Source of the DNA: RUG11272 sp045226335 | GTDB taxonomy: Bacteria; Bacillota; Clostridia; Christensenellales; Aristaeellaceae | DNA: 33,423 nucleotides | Direction of reading: 5' to 3' | NCBI GenBank assembly: GCA_045226335.1 | Contig: JBGVCH010000111.1 | Coordinates: forward strand, 1-33,423 | Shown here: positions 15,499 to 23,395 of the stretch, piece by piece | Numbering within the stretch: the first letter of the stretch is position 1 | Layout: every line of letters starts with the position of its first letter | Notes under the pieces: generated by a model | What the model saw: only the letters and a program-made list of their open reading frames with translations | Databases searched by the model: none | Told to the model about the DNA's origin: nothing | Made by a program: the position numbers and the translations under genes

Positions 15499-16989
15499 TT
15501 ATTCCAGCACGGCGGCCGCCATGCTTTCCTCGTCCTTCGTGCAGCGGCGGGTGTGCAGGACGGGCAGATCCCGCAGTTCCCGGACCTGCCTGGGCACCGG
15601 AACGCCGGAGAGCTTTTCCAGTTCATCGGCGCAGGCAAATGCGTCCAGGCCCTTCACGGCCTCCGCCCCCTTCAGGGCCCCCAGCACGTCCGCACAGAAC
15701 TTGTAGGGGCTGGCGGTGGAGACGATGACGGTGGGCGTGTGGTCGTTGGTCTCCTGGCGGTAACGCTCCAGGACGCTGACCGCCACGCCCGTGTGGGGAT
15801 CCACCACACAGCCGGTCCTGCGGAAAAGGCTCCGGATGGCTCTGGCCGTCTCCACGTCGTCCGCACAGCCGGCGCCAAAGCTCTTCCAGACCGCTTCCAT
15901 CCGCTGCTCGCCGATGGAATAGCTGCCGGATTCCTTCAGCTGCCGCATCCAGACGGACACAAGCTCCCCATCCCGATCCGCCACCTCGTAGAGCAGCCGT
16001 TCCAGGTTGGAGGAGACCAGGATGTCCATGGAGGGGGACGTCGTCTTGAAGAAGAACCGGTGCGTGTTGTAGATGCCGGTGCCGAAGAAATCCGTCAGGA
16101 CCCGGTTGCGGTTGCTGGCGCAGATCAGCCTGTTCACCAGCAGGCCCATGTTCCGGGCATACCAGCCGGCCAGGATGTCGCCAAAGTTCCCCGTGGGCAC
16201 CACAAAGTTCACGCTCTCCCCCGCCGCGATGGCCCCGGAGGCCATCAGATCGGCGTAAGCGCTGAAGTAGTACACCACCTGGGGCACCAGGCGGCCGAAG
16301 TTGATGCTGTTGGCGGAGGAAAGCACGCGGCCGCGGCGGTGCATGGCTTCCGCGAAGGATTCGGAGGCAAACAGCGCCTTGACGCCGGTCTGGGCGTCGT
16401 CAAAATTCCCCTCCACCGCGATGACCCGGGTGTTGTTTCCGCCGGTGGTGGTCATCTGGAGTTTCTGGACGTCGCTGACGCCCTCCTCCGGATAGAACAC
16501 GGTGCAGCTGGTGCCCGGAACATCCCGGAATCCCTCCAGGGCCGCTTTGCCGGTGTCTCCGCTGGTGGCCACCAGAATGCTGATCTCCCGCTGCTCGTTC
16601 GCCTTGCGCGCCGCCTGCCGGATCAGGTGCGGCAGGATCTGCAGTGCTATATCCTTGAAGGCCAGGGTGGGGCCGTGGAAGAGCTCCAGCAGCCAGGTCT
16701 CGTCGGTCAGCTTCCGCACCGGGGCGATGGCCGGGTCGTCAAAGCGGTCGGGCGAATAGGCAGCCTGGGCGGCATCTGCGATCTCCTGAAGGGTGTAATC
16801 CTCCAGGAAAAGCGAAAGCACCGCCACGGCGCGCTCGGGGTAGGTCTTCCCCATAAGGCCGGAGATCCAGGCGCGGTCCACCTGGGGGAACATGGCCGGC
16901 GCGTAAAGGCCGCCGTTGGGGGCCAGACCAGTCAGGATGGCCTGGGACGCCGTCACGGCGGCGCCGCCGCGGGTGGATAGATACGACAT
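15499..16989 (-). CDS. thrC: Threonine synthase
   Basis: A 496-residue PLP enzyme converting O-phosphohomoserine to threonine in the cytoplasm. The N-terminal segment MSYLSTRGG and LAPNGGLYAP, the PLP-lysine motif FHGPTLAFKD with Lys112, the phosphate-binding ATSGDTGKAA, and VPTGNFGDILAG are all characteristic of the bacterial/fungal-type (class 2) ThrC, and the length fits. GGAGG precedes the ATG by eight bases. It converges with the lipoprotein gene and lies only 60 bp downstream of the P-loop gene on the same strand, with that gene's terminator in between and no clear promoter, so it may rely on read-through. No other threonine genes and no T-box leader are visible. Confidence 0.97.
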   Translation of the reverse strand: MSYLSTRGGAAVTASQAILTGLAPNGGLYAPAMFPQVDRAWISGLMGKTYPERAVAVLSLFLEDYTLQEIADAAQAAYSPDRFDDPAIAPVRKLTDETWLLELFHGPTLAFKDIALQILPHLIRQAARKANEQREISILVATSGDTGKAALEGFRDVPGTSCTVFYPEEGVSDVQKLQMTTTGGNNTRVIAVEGNFDDAQTGVKALFASESFAEAMHRRGRVLSSANSINFGRLVPQVVYYFSAYADLMASGAIAAGESVNFVVPTGNFGDILAGWYARNMGLLVNRLICASNRNRVLTDFFGTGIYNTHRFFFKTTSPSMDILVSSNLERLLYEVADRDGELVSVWMRQLKESGSYSIGEQRMEAVWKSFGAGCADDVETARAIRSLFRRTGCVVDPHTGVAVSVLERYRQETNDHTPTVIVSTASPYKFCADVLGALKGAEAVKGLDAFACADELEKLSGVPVPRQVRELRDLPVLHTRRCTKDEESMAAAVLE

Positions 16990-17008
16990 GGGACATTCCT
17001 CCGGATCG

Positions 17009-17040
17009 AAAAATGAGAGGCGGCAGGCTTTGCTGCCGCC
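17009..17040 (-). terminator. Terminator between the P-loop gene and thrC
   Basis: Perfect 8-bp stem GGCGGCAG / CTGCCGCC (17019-17026 and 17033-17040) with a 6-nt loop. On the minus strand a T5 run follows four bases after the stem. It sits 20 bp before the thrC start. Confidence 0.75.
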
Positions 17041-17049
17041 GCGTTTGTC

Positions 17050-17460
17050 TCAGATCAGATACTTCGTGACATGTTCCGGCAGGTCCGCGGGGTCCGCGGA
17101 GATGGAGAGGACAAAGTTGACGCCGTGCTTCGTGGACAGTTCCTCCATGGCGTCGAACAGCCAGGGAGCGCTGGCGAGATCGGTCTTGCAGAGTTTGACG
17201 AAGGCGTCGATGAAGATCCAGCTGATATCGAAGTTCTGGCTCAGCATCCCGGACAGGAAGCCGAGGAACATTTCCGCCGTGTGGACGTGGTAATCGCCCG
17301 CGTTGATGAAGCGGACCTTGTGGTCGATGTCGAACATGTAACGGTTATCGTCATCCAGGAAAACCACGTCGCCCGCGGTTTCATGGGCTGTCTGGTTGGT
17401 CATGTCGATCAGGCGCTTCGTTTTGCCGGAACCCTTCTTGCCCGCAATGATCTGAATCAT
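17050..17460 (-). CDS. Small P-loop NTPase-like protein of unknown function
   Basis: A 136-residue cytoplasmic protein beginning directly with a P-loop: MIQIIAGKKGSGKTKRLIDM, Walker A residues GKKGSGKT at 7-14. A Walker B-like segment is ISWIFIDAF in the middle, and a further strand VNFVLSISAD near the C-terminus fits a minimal RecA/AAA-like core. Similar short P-loop proteins are known as conserved hypotheticals in Firmicutes; I do not know a function. It is the last gene of the deacetylase-PBP-esterase operon, 36 bp after the CE12 gene, with a GAGGAGG site six to nine bases before the ATG and a terminator right after it. There is no transmembrane or DNA-binding segment. Confidence 0.82.
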   Translation of the reverse strand: MIQIIAGKKGSGKTKRLIDMTNQTAHETAGDVVFLDDDNRYMFDIDHKVRFINAGDYHVHTAEMFLGFLSGMLSQNFDISWIFIDAFVKLCKTDLASAPWLFDAMEELSTKHGVNFVLSISADPADLPEHVTKYLI

Positions 17461-17496
17461 GGGAATCCCCTCCTCAGAGATTTTGTGCTGCCTGAA

Positions 17497-18249
17497 TTAT
17501 AACCGATCCGGGAGACTTTTGCAAGCCCGATTCCCGCTTTCGTGGCAGAAGCGAAGAATCTCCTCCGGGACGATCGTCTCCGGAAGCCTGTCCCGCAGCA
17601 TCCGGGACGGCCCGGGGTATTCCTTCAACGACAGGACCACCAGGGCCGCCATGACCCGGGCGCCCTCCCGGCTGAAGTGGGTGTGATCCTCCAGACCGTC
17701 CGGGTAATCCGGGTGCGCTCCGGGCCGGAGGTTCACAAACAGTTCCGCCGTTTTCTCCTGCCCCAGGGTCAGGAAGAGTTTCCGGCTGCTCAATTCCAGG
17801 TCCACCAGCGGGACCCGAAGCCTCGCCGCGGTCTTCCGCACCGCGGGGGCGTACTCTCCGTGGGTGTAGAGCAGGGAGGTCTTTCCCGCGAAATAGCGCC
17901 TGGAGACCGGGGTCACAAGGATGGGACGAGCACCGCGCTCCCGGGCGGTCCCGCAGAAGAAGGCCAGGTTTTCCGCAAAGCCGATCCAGGGATCCGTGTG
18001 CCGGTCGTCGTCCTTCTCGTCGTTGTGGCCGAACTGGATCAGCAGCCGGTCGCCACGGCGCATGCCCTCGCGCACCGGCTCGAACCGCCCCTCCCGCAGG
18101 AAACTCAGGGTGGAGCAGCCGCCTTTCGCATAATTGTACACCGGGATGTCCTCCCGGATAAACCCCGGCAGGGCCTGGCCCCAGCCGAAGTGGATCTCAT
18201 GGCCCGATTCCACGGTGGAGTCCCCGATGAGCCAGACGGAAGGTGTCAT
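17497..18249 (-). CDS. SGNH hydrolase, CE12 rhamnogalacturonan-acetylesterase-like
   Basis: A 250-residue SGNH/GDSL esterase with all four blocks: IGDST with Ser11 (block I), YAKGGCST with Gly44 (block II), QFGHND with Asn76 (block III) and DHTHFS with Asp188/His191 (block V). The GDST, GGCST and GHND forms match CE12 rhamnogalacturonan acetylesterases, which remove acetyl groups from pectin fragments. There is no signal peptide, so it would work in the cytoplasm on imported oligosaccharides or on another acetylated metabolite. GGAGGAGG lies seven bases before the ATG. It is 18 bp downstream of the PBP gene and 36 bp upstream of the P-loop gene. In this cell-wall setting an acetylated wall precursor is an alternative substrate; the sequence alone cannot decide. 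Confidence 0.88.
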   Translation of the reverse strand: MTPSVWLIGDSTVESGHEIHFGWGQALPGFIREDIPVYNYAKGGCSTLSFLREGRFEPVREGMRRGDRLLIQFGHNDEKDDDRHTDPWIGFAENLAFFCGTARERGARPILVTPVSRRYFAGKTSLLYTHGEYAPAVRKTAARLRVPLVDLELSSRKLFLTLGQEKTAELFVNLRPGAHPDYPDGLEDHTHFSREGARVMAALVVLSLKEYPGPSRMLRDRLPETIVPEEILRFCHESGNRACKSLPDRL

Positions 18250-18267
18250 CCGCGGTCCTCCTCCGTG

Positions 18268-21135
18268 TCAGTAGATGCCCGCCATGGCCTGGCTCAACGC
18301 GCCCATGGCCGAGAATATCTCGGTCTGGCTGTAAGCCGGGCGGGACAGGACGGCCTCCAGATTGCCGATGGCGTTCTGGATGGCGTAGGCCTGGGGGGAA
18401 TACGGGTCCAGGGTGGCCAGGACGCCCTGGCCGGCGCTGATCAGGCTGCGGGCGTCCGCCGCGTAGGCCAGACCGGAGGTATCCGCCACGGGATCCGACG
18501 GGACGTAGTAATCCGAATGCAGGGTGCAGACCTGACCGCCGGTGTTGGAGGACAGGGTCAGATACTTCCGGATGGTGTCCTCGTAACCGGTGTTGAGGAA
18601 CTGGTACAGCGGATGACCCACCGGGATGGTGATGACGCTGCGGGCCGCGGTGTTGGTGCAGTAGGGCCCGGCCGTCATGCCGCTCTCGACGCAGATCCGC
18701 TCCGTGGTGTGCATCATGCAGCTCTCGGTGGGCTGGGTCCCGTTCTTCCAGTAGTCCGTGGTGACCCCGTAGTCTTCATCCGCCCGGCAGGCATCGGTAG
18801 CCAGCAGGCCGGACACCTTGCAGGTGGTGACCTTCACCAGGCCGTACTGGCTCGGATCGCCGCTCAGGATGTCCCTGCCGGGCAGGCCTTTGTGGATCTT
18901 GGCCATATAGGCCTGCCAGAGGGGCGCCGCCGCGTTGGAGCCGGTGGTTTTGCCGGAGAGGGCTTTGTAGTTGTCGTGGCCGACCCACAGGCAGGAGGCA
19001 TAGTAGCCGGTGACCCCCGCGAAGGTCACGCCCTTCTGGTCGGAGTTGGTGCCGGTCTTTCCCGCCACGGTCTGGCCGGAGATCTTGGCCTTGGTGCCGG
19101 TGCCGCCGCTGACCACGTCCTTCAGCATGTCGACGATCATGTAGGCCGTGGAAGCCTGGAAGACCTGCCGCCGCTCCTGGTGCGCCATGCCGTCCCAGAC
19201 CACGCGGCCCTCGCTGTCCTGGATGCCCAGCACGGACACCGGAGAGAGGTACACGCCGCCGTTGGCCAGCGTGCCGTAGGCCACCGCCATCTGGAGGGGC
19301 GTGATGCCGCTGGAGCCCAGGGTCACGCCGAAGGGGGTGGCGTCGATATGGCTGTCGTCCACGCCCATGCGGTGGAGGTAGTCCACCGCCGTCGGCACGC
19401 CCACGATGGTCATCATGGTCTGGGCCGCCGCGGTGTTGTAGGATTTCTGCATGGCGGTCCGCAGCGTCACCGGTCCGGTAAAGCTGGAGCCGCCGTAGTT
19501 CTTGGGATAGCTGTCCTTCCGCTGGTTGTTCTTCCAGCCCGCGATGGGCAGCGGCATGTTCATGACCACGCTGGCCGGGGAATACCCCTTCTCCAGCGCC
19601 GGCGCGTAGACCGTCAGCGGCTTGATGGAGGAGCCCACGGGCATCTTCATGTCCGTGGCGCGGTTCAGGGTTTTCCGGGCCGTGGGCTCGTCCCGGCTGC
19701 CCACGATGGCCTTCAGCTGGCCGTTGTGATAGTCCAGCACCACCGCCGCGGCCTGGGGCTCGGGGATCTCCGTATAGGTGCCGTCCCCGTTGGAAGCGCG
19801 GTACGTCTTGTCGGCGGGATCGCTCAGAGCGGGATACTGCGTCCAGTTGGCCAGGGTCTCCTGGACCGCGGTCTGGATGGCCGGATCCAGGGCCAGCTGG
19901 ACCTTGTAGCCTCCCGTGCGGAATTTGCTCTCCATGGCGCTCCGGTTGGCCGGCGTGTTTTCCAGCCCTTCCAGCTGCAGGAAAATATCCACCACTTCGC
20001 TGACCGCGTATTCCACGTAGTGCGCGTAGGGATACATGGAGTCCCCGGCGGAAGGGTCCGACACCAGCACATTGGCCGTGGAGGTGTCCAGGGCCGCCCG
20101 ATATTCCGCCTCCGTGATGTACTCGCACTCATACATTCTGCGCAGCACATAGTCCGTGCGGTCGTTGGTGATCCGCACGTAGTCCACGCCTTCTTTCTCG
20201 CGGGTATAGAAATTCCTCCGGGGGTTGTAGTAGTACGGACTGTTGCCCAGACCAGCCAGCATGGCGCACTCCCGCAGGCTGAGATCTCCCAGCTCCTTGC
20301 CGAAGTAGCCCATGGCGGCCACCTTCACGCCGTAGTAGCTCTCCCCCAGCCAGATGGTGTTGAGATAGCTCTCCAGAATGTCGTTTTTGGCGCTTCGCTT
20401 GGCCTTCACCGCGGCAGCCTGGCTGTTCATGCCCTGCCGGACATACTGTTCTTCGTAGGTCTGCGTCAGGGTCTGCTCCAGTTCCATAGCCAGATAGGCT
20501 TCCTGGATCTTCCGCTTGTAGCTCTGCTCAGAGGAGAGCTGCGTGTTCTTGATGAGCTGCTGGGTGATGGTGGAGCCGCCCTGGGTGGAGGAGCTGGACA
20601 TGTTGGACACAAAAGCGCCGGCGATGCGCTTCACGTCCACGCCGTTGTGCTCGTAAAACCGGGCGTCCTCCACCGCCACAAAGGCATACTGCAGGTTCTT
20701 GGGCATGGCCCCGAGCGCGACCACGACGCGGTTCTCGATCCCCTTGTACGCCGTGATCAAGTCCCAGTTGCAGTCATAAATGAACGACGTCTGGTCCTGC
20801 TCGTCCAGGGATTTGGTGTCCAGGACCGGCGCCGTCTCCACATAGCTCTTGGCCACGCCCGCCAGCACGCCGGCGCCGGCCACCGCGGCCAGCAGGACCA
20901 GCACCGCCAGCACCTGAACGGAGCGCACGGCCACCGTGAGGACGAAGTTCGGCTTCCGCTCCCGCTTCTTGAAGATGGAATGGCGCTCGTACTCCGCGTC
21001 ATCAAGAACGCGCCCGTCCTGAAGCTCCTCTTCGTCTTCCCGGTATTCCGGGGCGGCATCGTAGTATTCCGAGTCCCCTTCCTCCGGGGACAGCCATTCC
21101 TCCGGCTCCTCGCCCCTCGTTCTGCGTCTCGACAT
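18268..21135 (-). CDS. Class A penicillin-binding protein (PBP1A-type transglycosylase/transpeptidase)
   Basis: A 955-residue bifunctional wall synthase. A charged cytoplasmic tail (1-63) rich in Glu/Asp/Tyr precedes one transmembrane helix (about 64-95). The GT51 domain shows VAVEDARFYEH (Glu156), GGSTITQQLIKN and a second conserved Glu near 212. The transpeptidase domain shows SSIK (Ser502, Lys505), SYN (565-567) and KTGT (693-696). A long Cys-containing C-terminal region follows, with repeated C..SG..A...C spacing as in other clostridial PBPs. The start was set at the ATG 21135, which has GGAGG six bases upstream; an in-frame ATG at 21180 has no good ribosome site. It lies in an operon after the NodB-type deacetylase (81-bp gap) and 18 bp before the CE12-like gene. 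Confidence 0.97.
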   Translation of the reverse strand: MSRRRTRGEEPEEWLSPEEGDSEYYDAAPEYREDEEELQDGRVLDDAEYERHSIFKKRERKPNFVLTVAVRSVQVLAVLVLLAAVAGAGVLAGVAKSYVETAPVLDTKSLDEQDQTSFIYDCNWDLITAYKGIENRVVVALGAMPKNLQYAFVAVEDARFYEHNGVDVKRIAGAFVSNMSSSSTQGGSTITQQLIKNTQLSSEQSYKRKIQEAYLAMELEQTLTQTYEEQYVRQGMNSQAAAVKAKRSAKNDILESYLNTIWLGESYYGVKVAAMGYFGKELGDLSLRECAMLAGLGNSPYYYNPRRNFYTREKEGVDYVRITNDRTDYVLRRMYECEYITEAEYRAALDTSTANVLVSDPSAGDSMYPYAHYVEYAVSEVVDIFLQLEGLENTPANRSAMESKFRTGGYKVQLALDPAIQTAVQETLANWTQYPALSDPADKTYRASNGDGTYTEIPEPQAAAVVLDYHNGQLKAIVGSRDEPTARKTLNRATDMKMPVGSSIKPLTVYAPALEKGYSPASVVMNMPLPIAGWKNNQRKDSYPKNYGGSSFTGPVTLRTAMQKSYNTAAAQTMMTIVGVPTAVDYLHRMGVDDSHIDATPFGVTLGSSGITPLQMAVAYGTLANGGVYLSPVSVLGIQDSEGRVVWDGMAHQERRQVFQASTAYMIVDMLKDVVSGGTGTKAKISGQTVAGKTGTNSDQKGVTFAGVTGYYASCLWVGHDNYKALSGKTTGSNAAAPLWQAYMAKIHKGLPGRDILSGDPSQYGLVKVTTCKVSGLLATDACRADEDYGVTTDYWKNGTQPTESCMMHTTERICVESGMTAGPYCTNTAARSVITIPVGHPLYQFLNTGYEDTIRKYLTLSSNTGGQVCTLHSDYYVPSDPVADTSGLAYAADARSLISAGQGVLATLDPYSPQAYAIQNAIGNLEAVLSRPAYSQTEIFSAMGALSQAMAGIY

Positions 21136-21216
21136 GGATGTCCTCCAATCCGCTCTGATCGGCCGCCATGGATGATTCACCCATCAAACGACCTTGACCG
21201 CGGTTTTCTTCCCCGG

Positions 21217-22047
21217 TCAGCCCAGGGTGAGGGTTTCTCCGGCATGGATCGTCACGCAGTCCTTCCCCGTCTGCGCCCACAGGTCCGTGGCCGTTGGGTT
21301 CATGACGGTCCGCCCGTCGGCGGAGATCCGCAGGCTGCGCCAGGCCTCGCAGTAATCGTGTACCGCGATGTTGGTGGCGTACCAGATGTCGTCCCGGCCG
21401 CCCATCCTGTCGGCAAAGCGCCGGATGATGTCCCAGTTGTCCGCCGCCTCAAACTCATAGGCGTGGCCCCACATGTAGAACATAACGCTGCGGAACCATC
21501 CCTTCTCCTCCAGGAAGCGGTCGCAGAGGGCGTCCAGCTGGGGATCCGCGTGATGGCAGGTGGGCCGGAGCCGCAGCCAGTTCTGCGGAAGGGAAAAGTC
21601 ATGGCTGGACTCCACCGTGCGGCAGTAGACGATGCCGCAGGCCGCCAGCGCCTTCACCGTCTCATCGCTGTATGTGCCGTAGGGGTACGCCGCGCCCCGC
21701 ACCAGTCCGCCGAACATGGCCTCCAGGTTGGCCCGGTCCGTGTTGATCTCGCGGATCATCTCGTTGACCGGCAGCGTGGTCAGGTCCGGATGGGTCAGGG
21801 TGTGGACCGCCACCTCGTGATGTCCGCGGTACAATTCGGTCACCGCAGACGCGGGAAGACGGCGGTGGATCTGTCCGGCCGGCCACACGGTTCCCTCCGG
21901 CGGGAAACAGCCGCTGTTCAGGTTGAAGGTGCACAGGATACCGGCCTCATCCAGGATCCGGATCAGCTCCCGGTCCTGCTCCACGCCGTCGTCATAGGAC
22001 AAGGTCAGGGTCTTCGGCTTTCCGCCGGGGAAACGCATCATCAGCAT
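21217..22047 (-). CDS. Polysaccharide deacetylase (NodB / CE4-like), cytoplasmic
   Basis: A 276-residue CE4/NodB-homology protein. Motif 1 is TLSYDDG (Asp19-Asp20), motif 2 is HTLTH (His82, His86, metal ligands), and motif 3 is YPYGTYSD. These are the metal-binding and catalytic elements for removing N- or O-acetyl groups from sugars. There is no signal peptide or membrane segment, so unlike wall-modifying peptidoglycan deacetylases it appears intracellular. The ATG at 22047 has GGGAGG seven bases upstream and lies about 28 nt after the predicted transcription start; earlier in-frame ATGs fall at or before the promoter. It is the first gene of an operon with PBP1A, a CE12-like esterase and a P-loop protein. 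Substrate unknown. Confidence 0.87.
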   Translation of the reverse strand: MLMMRFPGGKPKTLTLSYDDGVEQDRELIRILDEAGILCTFNLNSGCFPPEGTVWPAGQIHRRLPASAVTELYRGHHEVAVHTLTHPDLTTLPVNEMIREINTDRANLEAMFGGLVRGAAYPYGTYSDETVKALAACGIVYCRTVESSHDFSLPQNWLRLRPTCHHADPQLDALCDRFLEEKGWFRSVMFYMWGHAYEFEAADNWDIIRRFADRMGGRDDIWYATNIAVHDYCEAWRSLRISADGRTVMNPTATDLWAQTGKDCVTIHAGETLTLG

Positions 22048-22081
22048 CGGTCTGCCTCCCTTTGCATTCATGTTCGTTTTG

Positions 22082-22110
22082 ATTATATCACAGCGCGCCG
22101 TGTTTGTCAT
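22082..22110 (-). promoter_or_regulatory. Promoter of the deacetylase-PBP operon
   Basis: On the minus strand: -35 ATGACA (22105-22110), 17-bp spacer, -10 TATAAT (22082-22087) with an extended TGA before it. This is one of the best promoter matches in the window. Confidence 0.85.
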
Positions 22111-22162
22111 CCGCAAGCGGAAGATTCCCCCGTTTTTCAGCCATCCGGGCTATATCGCATCG

Positions 22163-22172
22163 TTTTGCAAAA
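22163..22172. promoter_or_regulatory. Palindrome TTTTGCAAAA, candidate operator 1
   Basis: Perfect 10-bp palindrome about 50 bp upstream of the -35 of the deacetylase-PBP promoter. It shares the core TTTGCAAA with the palindrome at 22311-22322; both lie in the 307-bp AT-rich region between divergent genes. Confidence 0.45.
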
Positions 22173-22271
22173 ATGCGTACTATTGTTCCTCAATGTCCTC
22201 GGATTTGTGGAATATGTCCACACATTTGACTGAATATGACAAATCTCTTTCGCAATTTTGTTGTTTTACCG

Positions 22272-22300
22272 TTGACAATTCCCGACAAATCATATAGGAT
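22272..22300 (+). promoter_or_regulatory. Promoter of the WYL regulator gene
   Basis: Perfect -35 TTGACA (22272-22277), 17-bp spacer, -10 TAGGAT (22295-22300, four of six consensus bases). Transcription would start near 22307, immediately ahead of the palindrome at 22311-22322. Confidence 0.7.
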
Positions 22301-22310
22301 ATAGATTGCT

Positions 22311-22322
22311 GGTTTGCAAACC
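22311..22322. promoter_or_regulatory. Palindrome GGTTTGCAAACC, candidate operator 2
   Basis: Perfect 12-bp palindrome just downstream of the predicted transcription start of the WYL gene, a position suited to repression. It shares the core TTTGCAAA with 22163-22172; centre-to-centre distance is 149 bp. Confidence 0.55.
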
Positions 22323-22354
22323 ATCATGACATGAAACTGACGAGGTGTATACCA

Positions 22355-23269
22355 ATGCCAAAAGAAAAAAAGAAGATGCTGATCCTGGCCATCCTCAGCA
22401 TCCTGAAGAACGGGACCGACGCGGATCACCGCATCCGTCAGGCGGAGATCATCAGCCGGCTGGCGGCGGATCACCATCTGTCCGCCACCCGGAAGAGCGT
22501 GCGCAAAAACCTGGGGGATCTGCAGGAAGCGGGCTACCCGGTGGTGTTCCGCAAGGGCTGGTACTATGAACATGAGCTCACCCCCGCGGAGCTTGACTTC
22601 ATGATGGACTCCGTCATGGGCTCCGGGATCCCCGCGTCCCAGCGCGAGGTGCTGCTGGCAAAGCTCGGCAAACTGGGCGGCAGCTTCTACAAGCCCAATG
22701 TAGGCACCGGCGCGTCCCGGCCCGCCAATCCCCAGTATCTATACACCCTGGAGATCATTCACGCCGCCATCGGCGAGGGGGTCCAGGTCTCCTTCAAGTA
22801 CGGCGATTACGACGTGGACAAAGAGCTCCATCCGCGGCAGGATGACGAGGGCAAGTCCAAGTTCTACAAGGTAAACCCCTATCGCGTCGCCGTCGCCAAC
22901 GGGCGCTGCTACCTCATCTGCAACGTGGACAAGTATGATACCCTGTGCCACTTCAGGGTCGACCGCATCCTGGACATCCGCAAGCTCAAGGCCGCCGCGA
23001 AGCCCCTGGAGAAGCTCAGCGACACCGCGGACAATCTGGAGAGCGAGCAGTACATCCTGGAGCACCCGTACATGTACTCCGGCAAGCCCAAGAAGACGAA
23101 GATCATCGTGCAGCGGAGCCATATCAACGACGTGCTGGACTGGTTCGGCATGGATGTGCAATGCCAGGCGGTTTCAGACACCGAAGCCCTCGTCACCCTG
23201 ACGGCGGAGCCCAAGTCGGTGGAATTCTGGCTCCGTCGCTACGCGGAATACGCCCGCCTGGCGGACTGA
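22355..23269 (+). CDS. WYL-domain transcriptional regulator
   Basis: A 304-residue cytoplasmic regulator. Residues about 8-75 form a winged helix (ILSILKNGTDADHRIRQAEI...SVRKNLGDLQEAGYPV), and residues about 125-200 form a WYL domain, recognisable by VNPYRVAVANGRCYLIC and FRVDRILDI; the signature Trp-Tyr-Leu reads Cys-Tyr-Leu here. WYL domains are thought to sense nucleic acids or small ligands. A GAGG site eight bases before the ATG at 22355 decides this start over an ATG at 22331 that has no ribosome site. It stands alone, divergent from the deacetylase-PBP operon, with palindromic sites in the shared upstream region, so autoregulation or control of that operon is plausible. Confidence 0.88.
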   Translation: MPKEKKKMLILAILSILKNGTDADHRIRQAEIISRLAADHHLSATRKSVRKNLGDLQEAGYPVVFRKGWYYEHELTPAELDFMMDSVMGSGIPASQREVLLAKLGKLGGSFYKPNVGTGASRPANPQYLYTLEIIHAAIGEGVQVSFKYGDYDVDKELHPRQDDEGKSKFYKVNPYRVAVANGRCYLICNVDKYDTLCHFRVDRILDIRKLKAAAKPLEKLSDTADNLESEQYILEHPYMYSGKPKKTKIIVQRSHINDVLDWFGMDVQCQAVSDTEALVTLTAEPKSVEFWLRRYAEYARLAD

Positions 23270-23287
23270 TCCGGCCTGACGGATCCG

Positions 23288-23311
23288 AAAACGGCGTTTA
23301 TCGCCGTTTTT
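23288..23311 (+). terminator. Intrinsic terminator after the WYL regulator
   Basis: Perfect 9-bp stem AAAACGGCG / CGCCGTTTT with loop TTTAT, followed by a T-run ending at 23311. Confidence 0.9.
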
Positions 23312-23335
23312 CTTTGCGCCGTTCTGCGGAAAACC

Positions 23336-23364
23336 TTGACGAAACGGTCAATTCCGTGTACAAT
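23336..23364 (+). promoter_or_regulatory. Promoter of the YjgR-type ATPase gene
   Basis: -35 TTGACG (23336-23341), 17-bp spacer, -10 TACAAT (23359-23364). Each hexamer matches consensus at five of six positions. The start codon is about 30 nt downstream with GGGAGG before it. Confidence 0.82.
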
Positions 23365-23395
23365 GAAGACAATCTGAACAAGGGAGGCGTTTCAT

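Noticed and set aside
16990..17049. Possible T-box or other amino-acid riboswitch ahead of thrC.
   Set aside because: The gap is far too short for a T-box and contains only a simple terminator hairpin.
17542..22233. Plus-strand open frame of 1563 codons running through the whole minus-strand wall operon.
   Set aside because: It is antisense to four genes with intact motifs, is low-complexity (His/Gly/Arg/Gln-rich), and has no ribosome site; high GC makes such stop-free shadows common.
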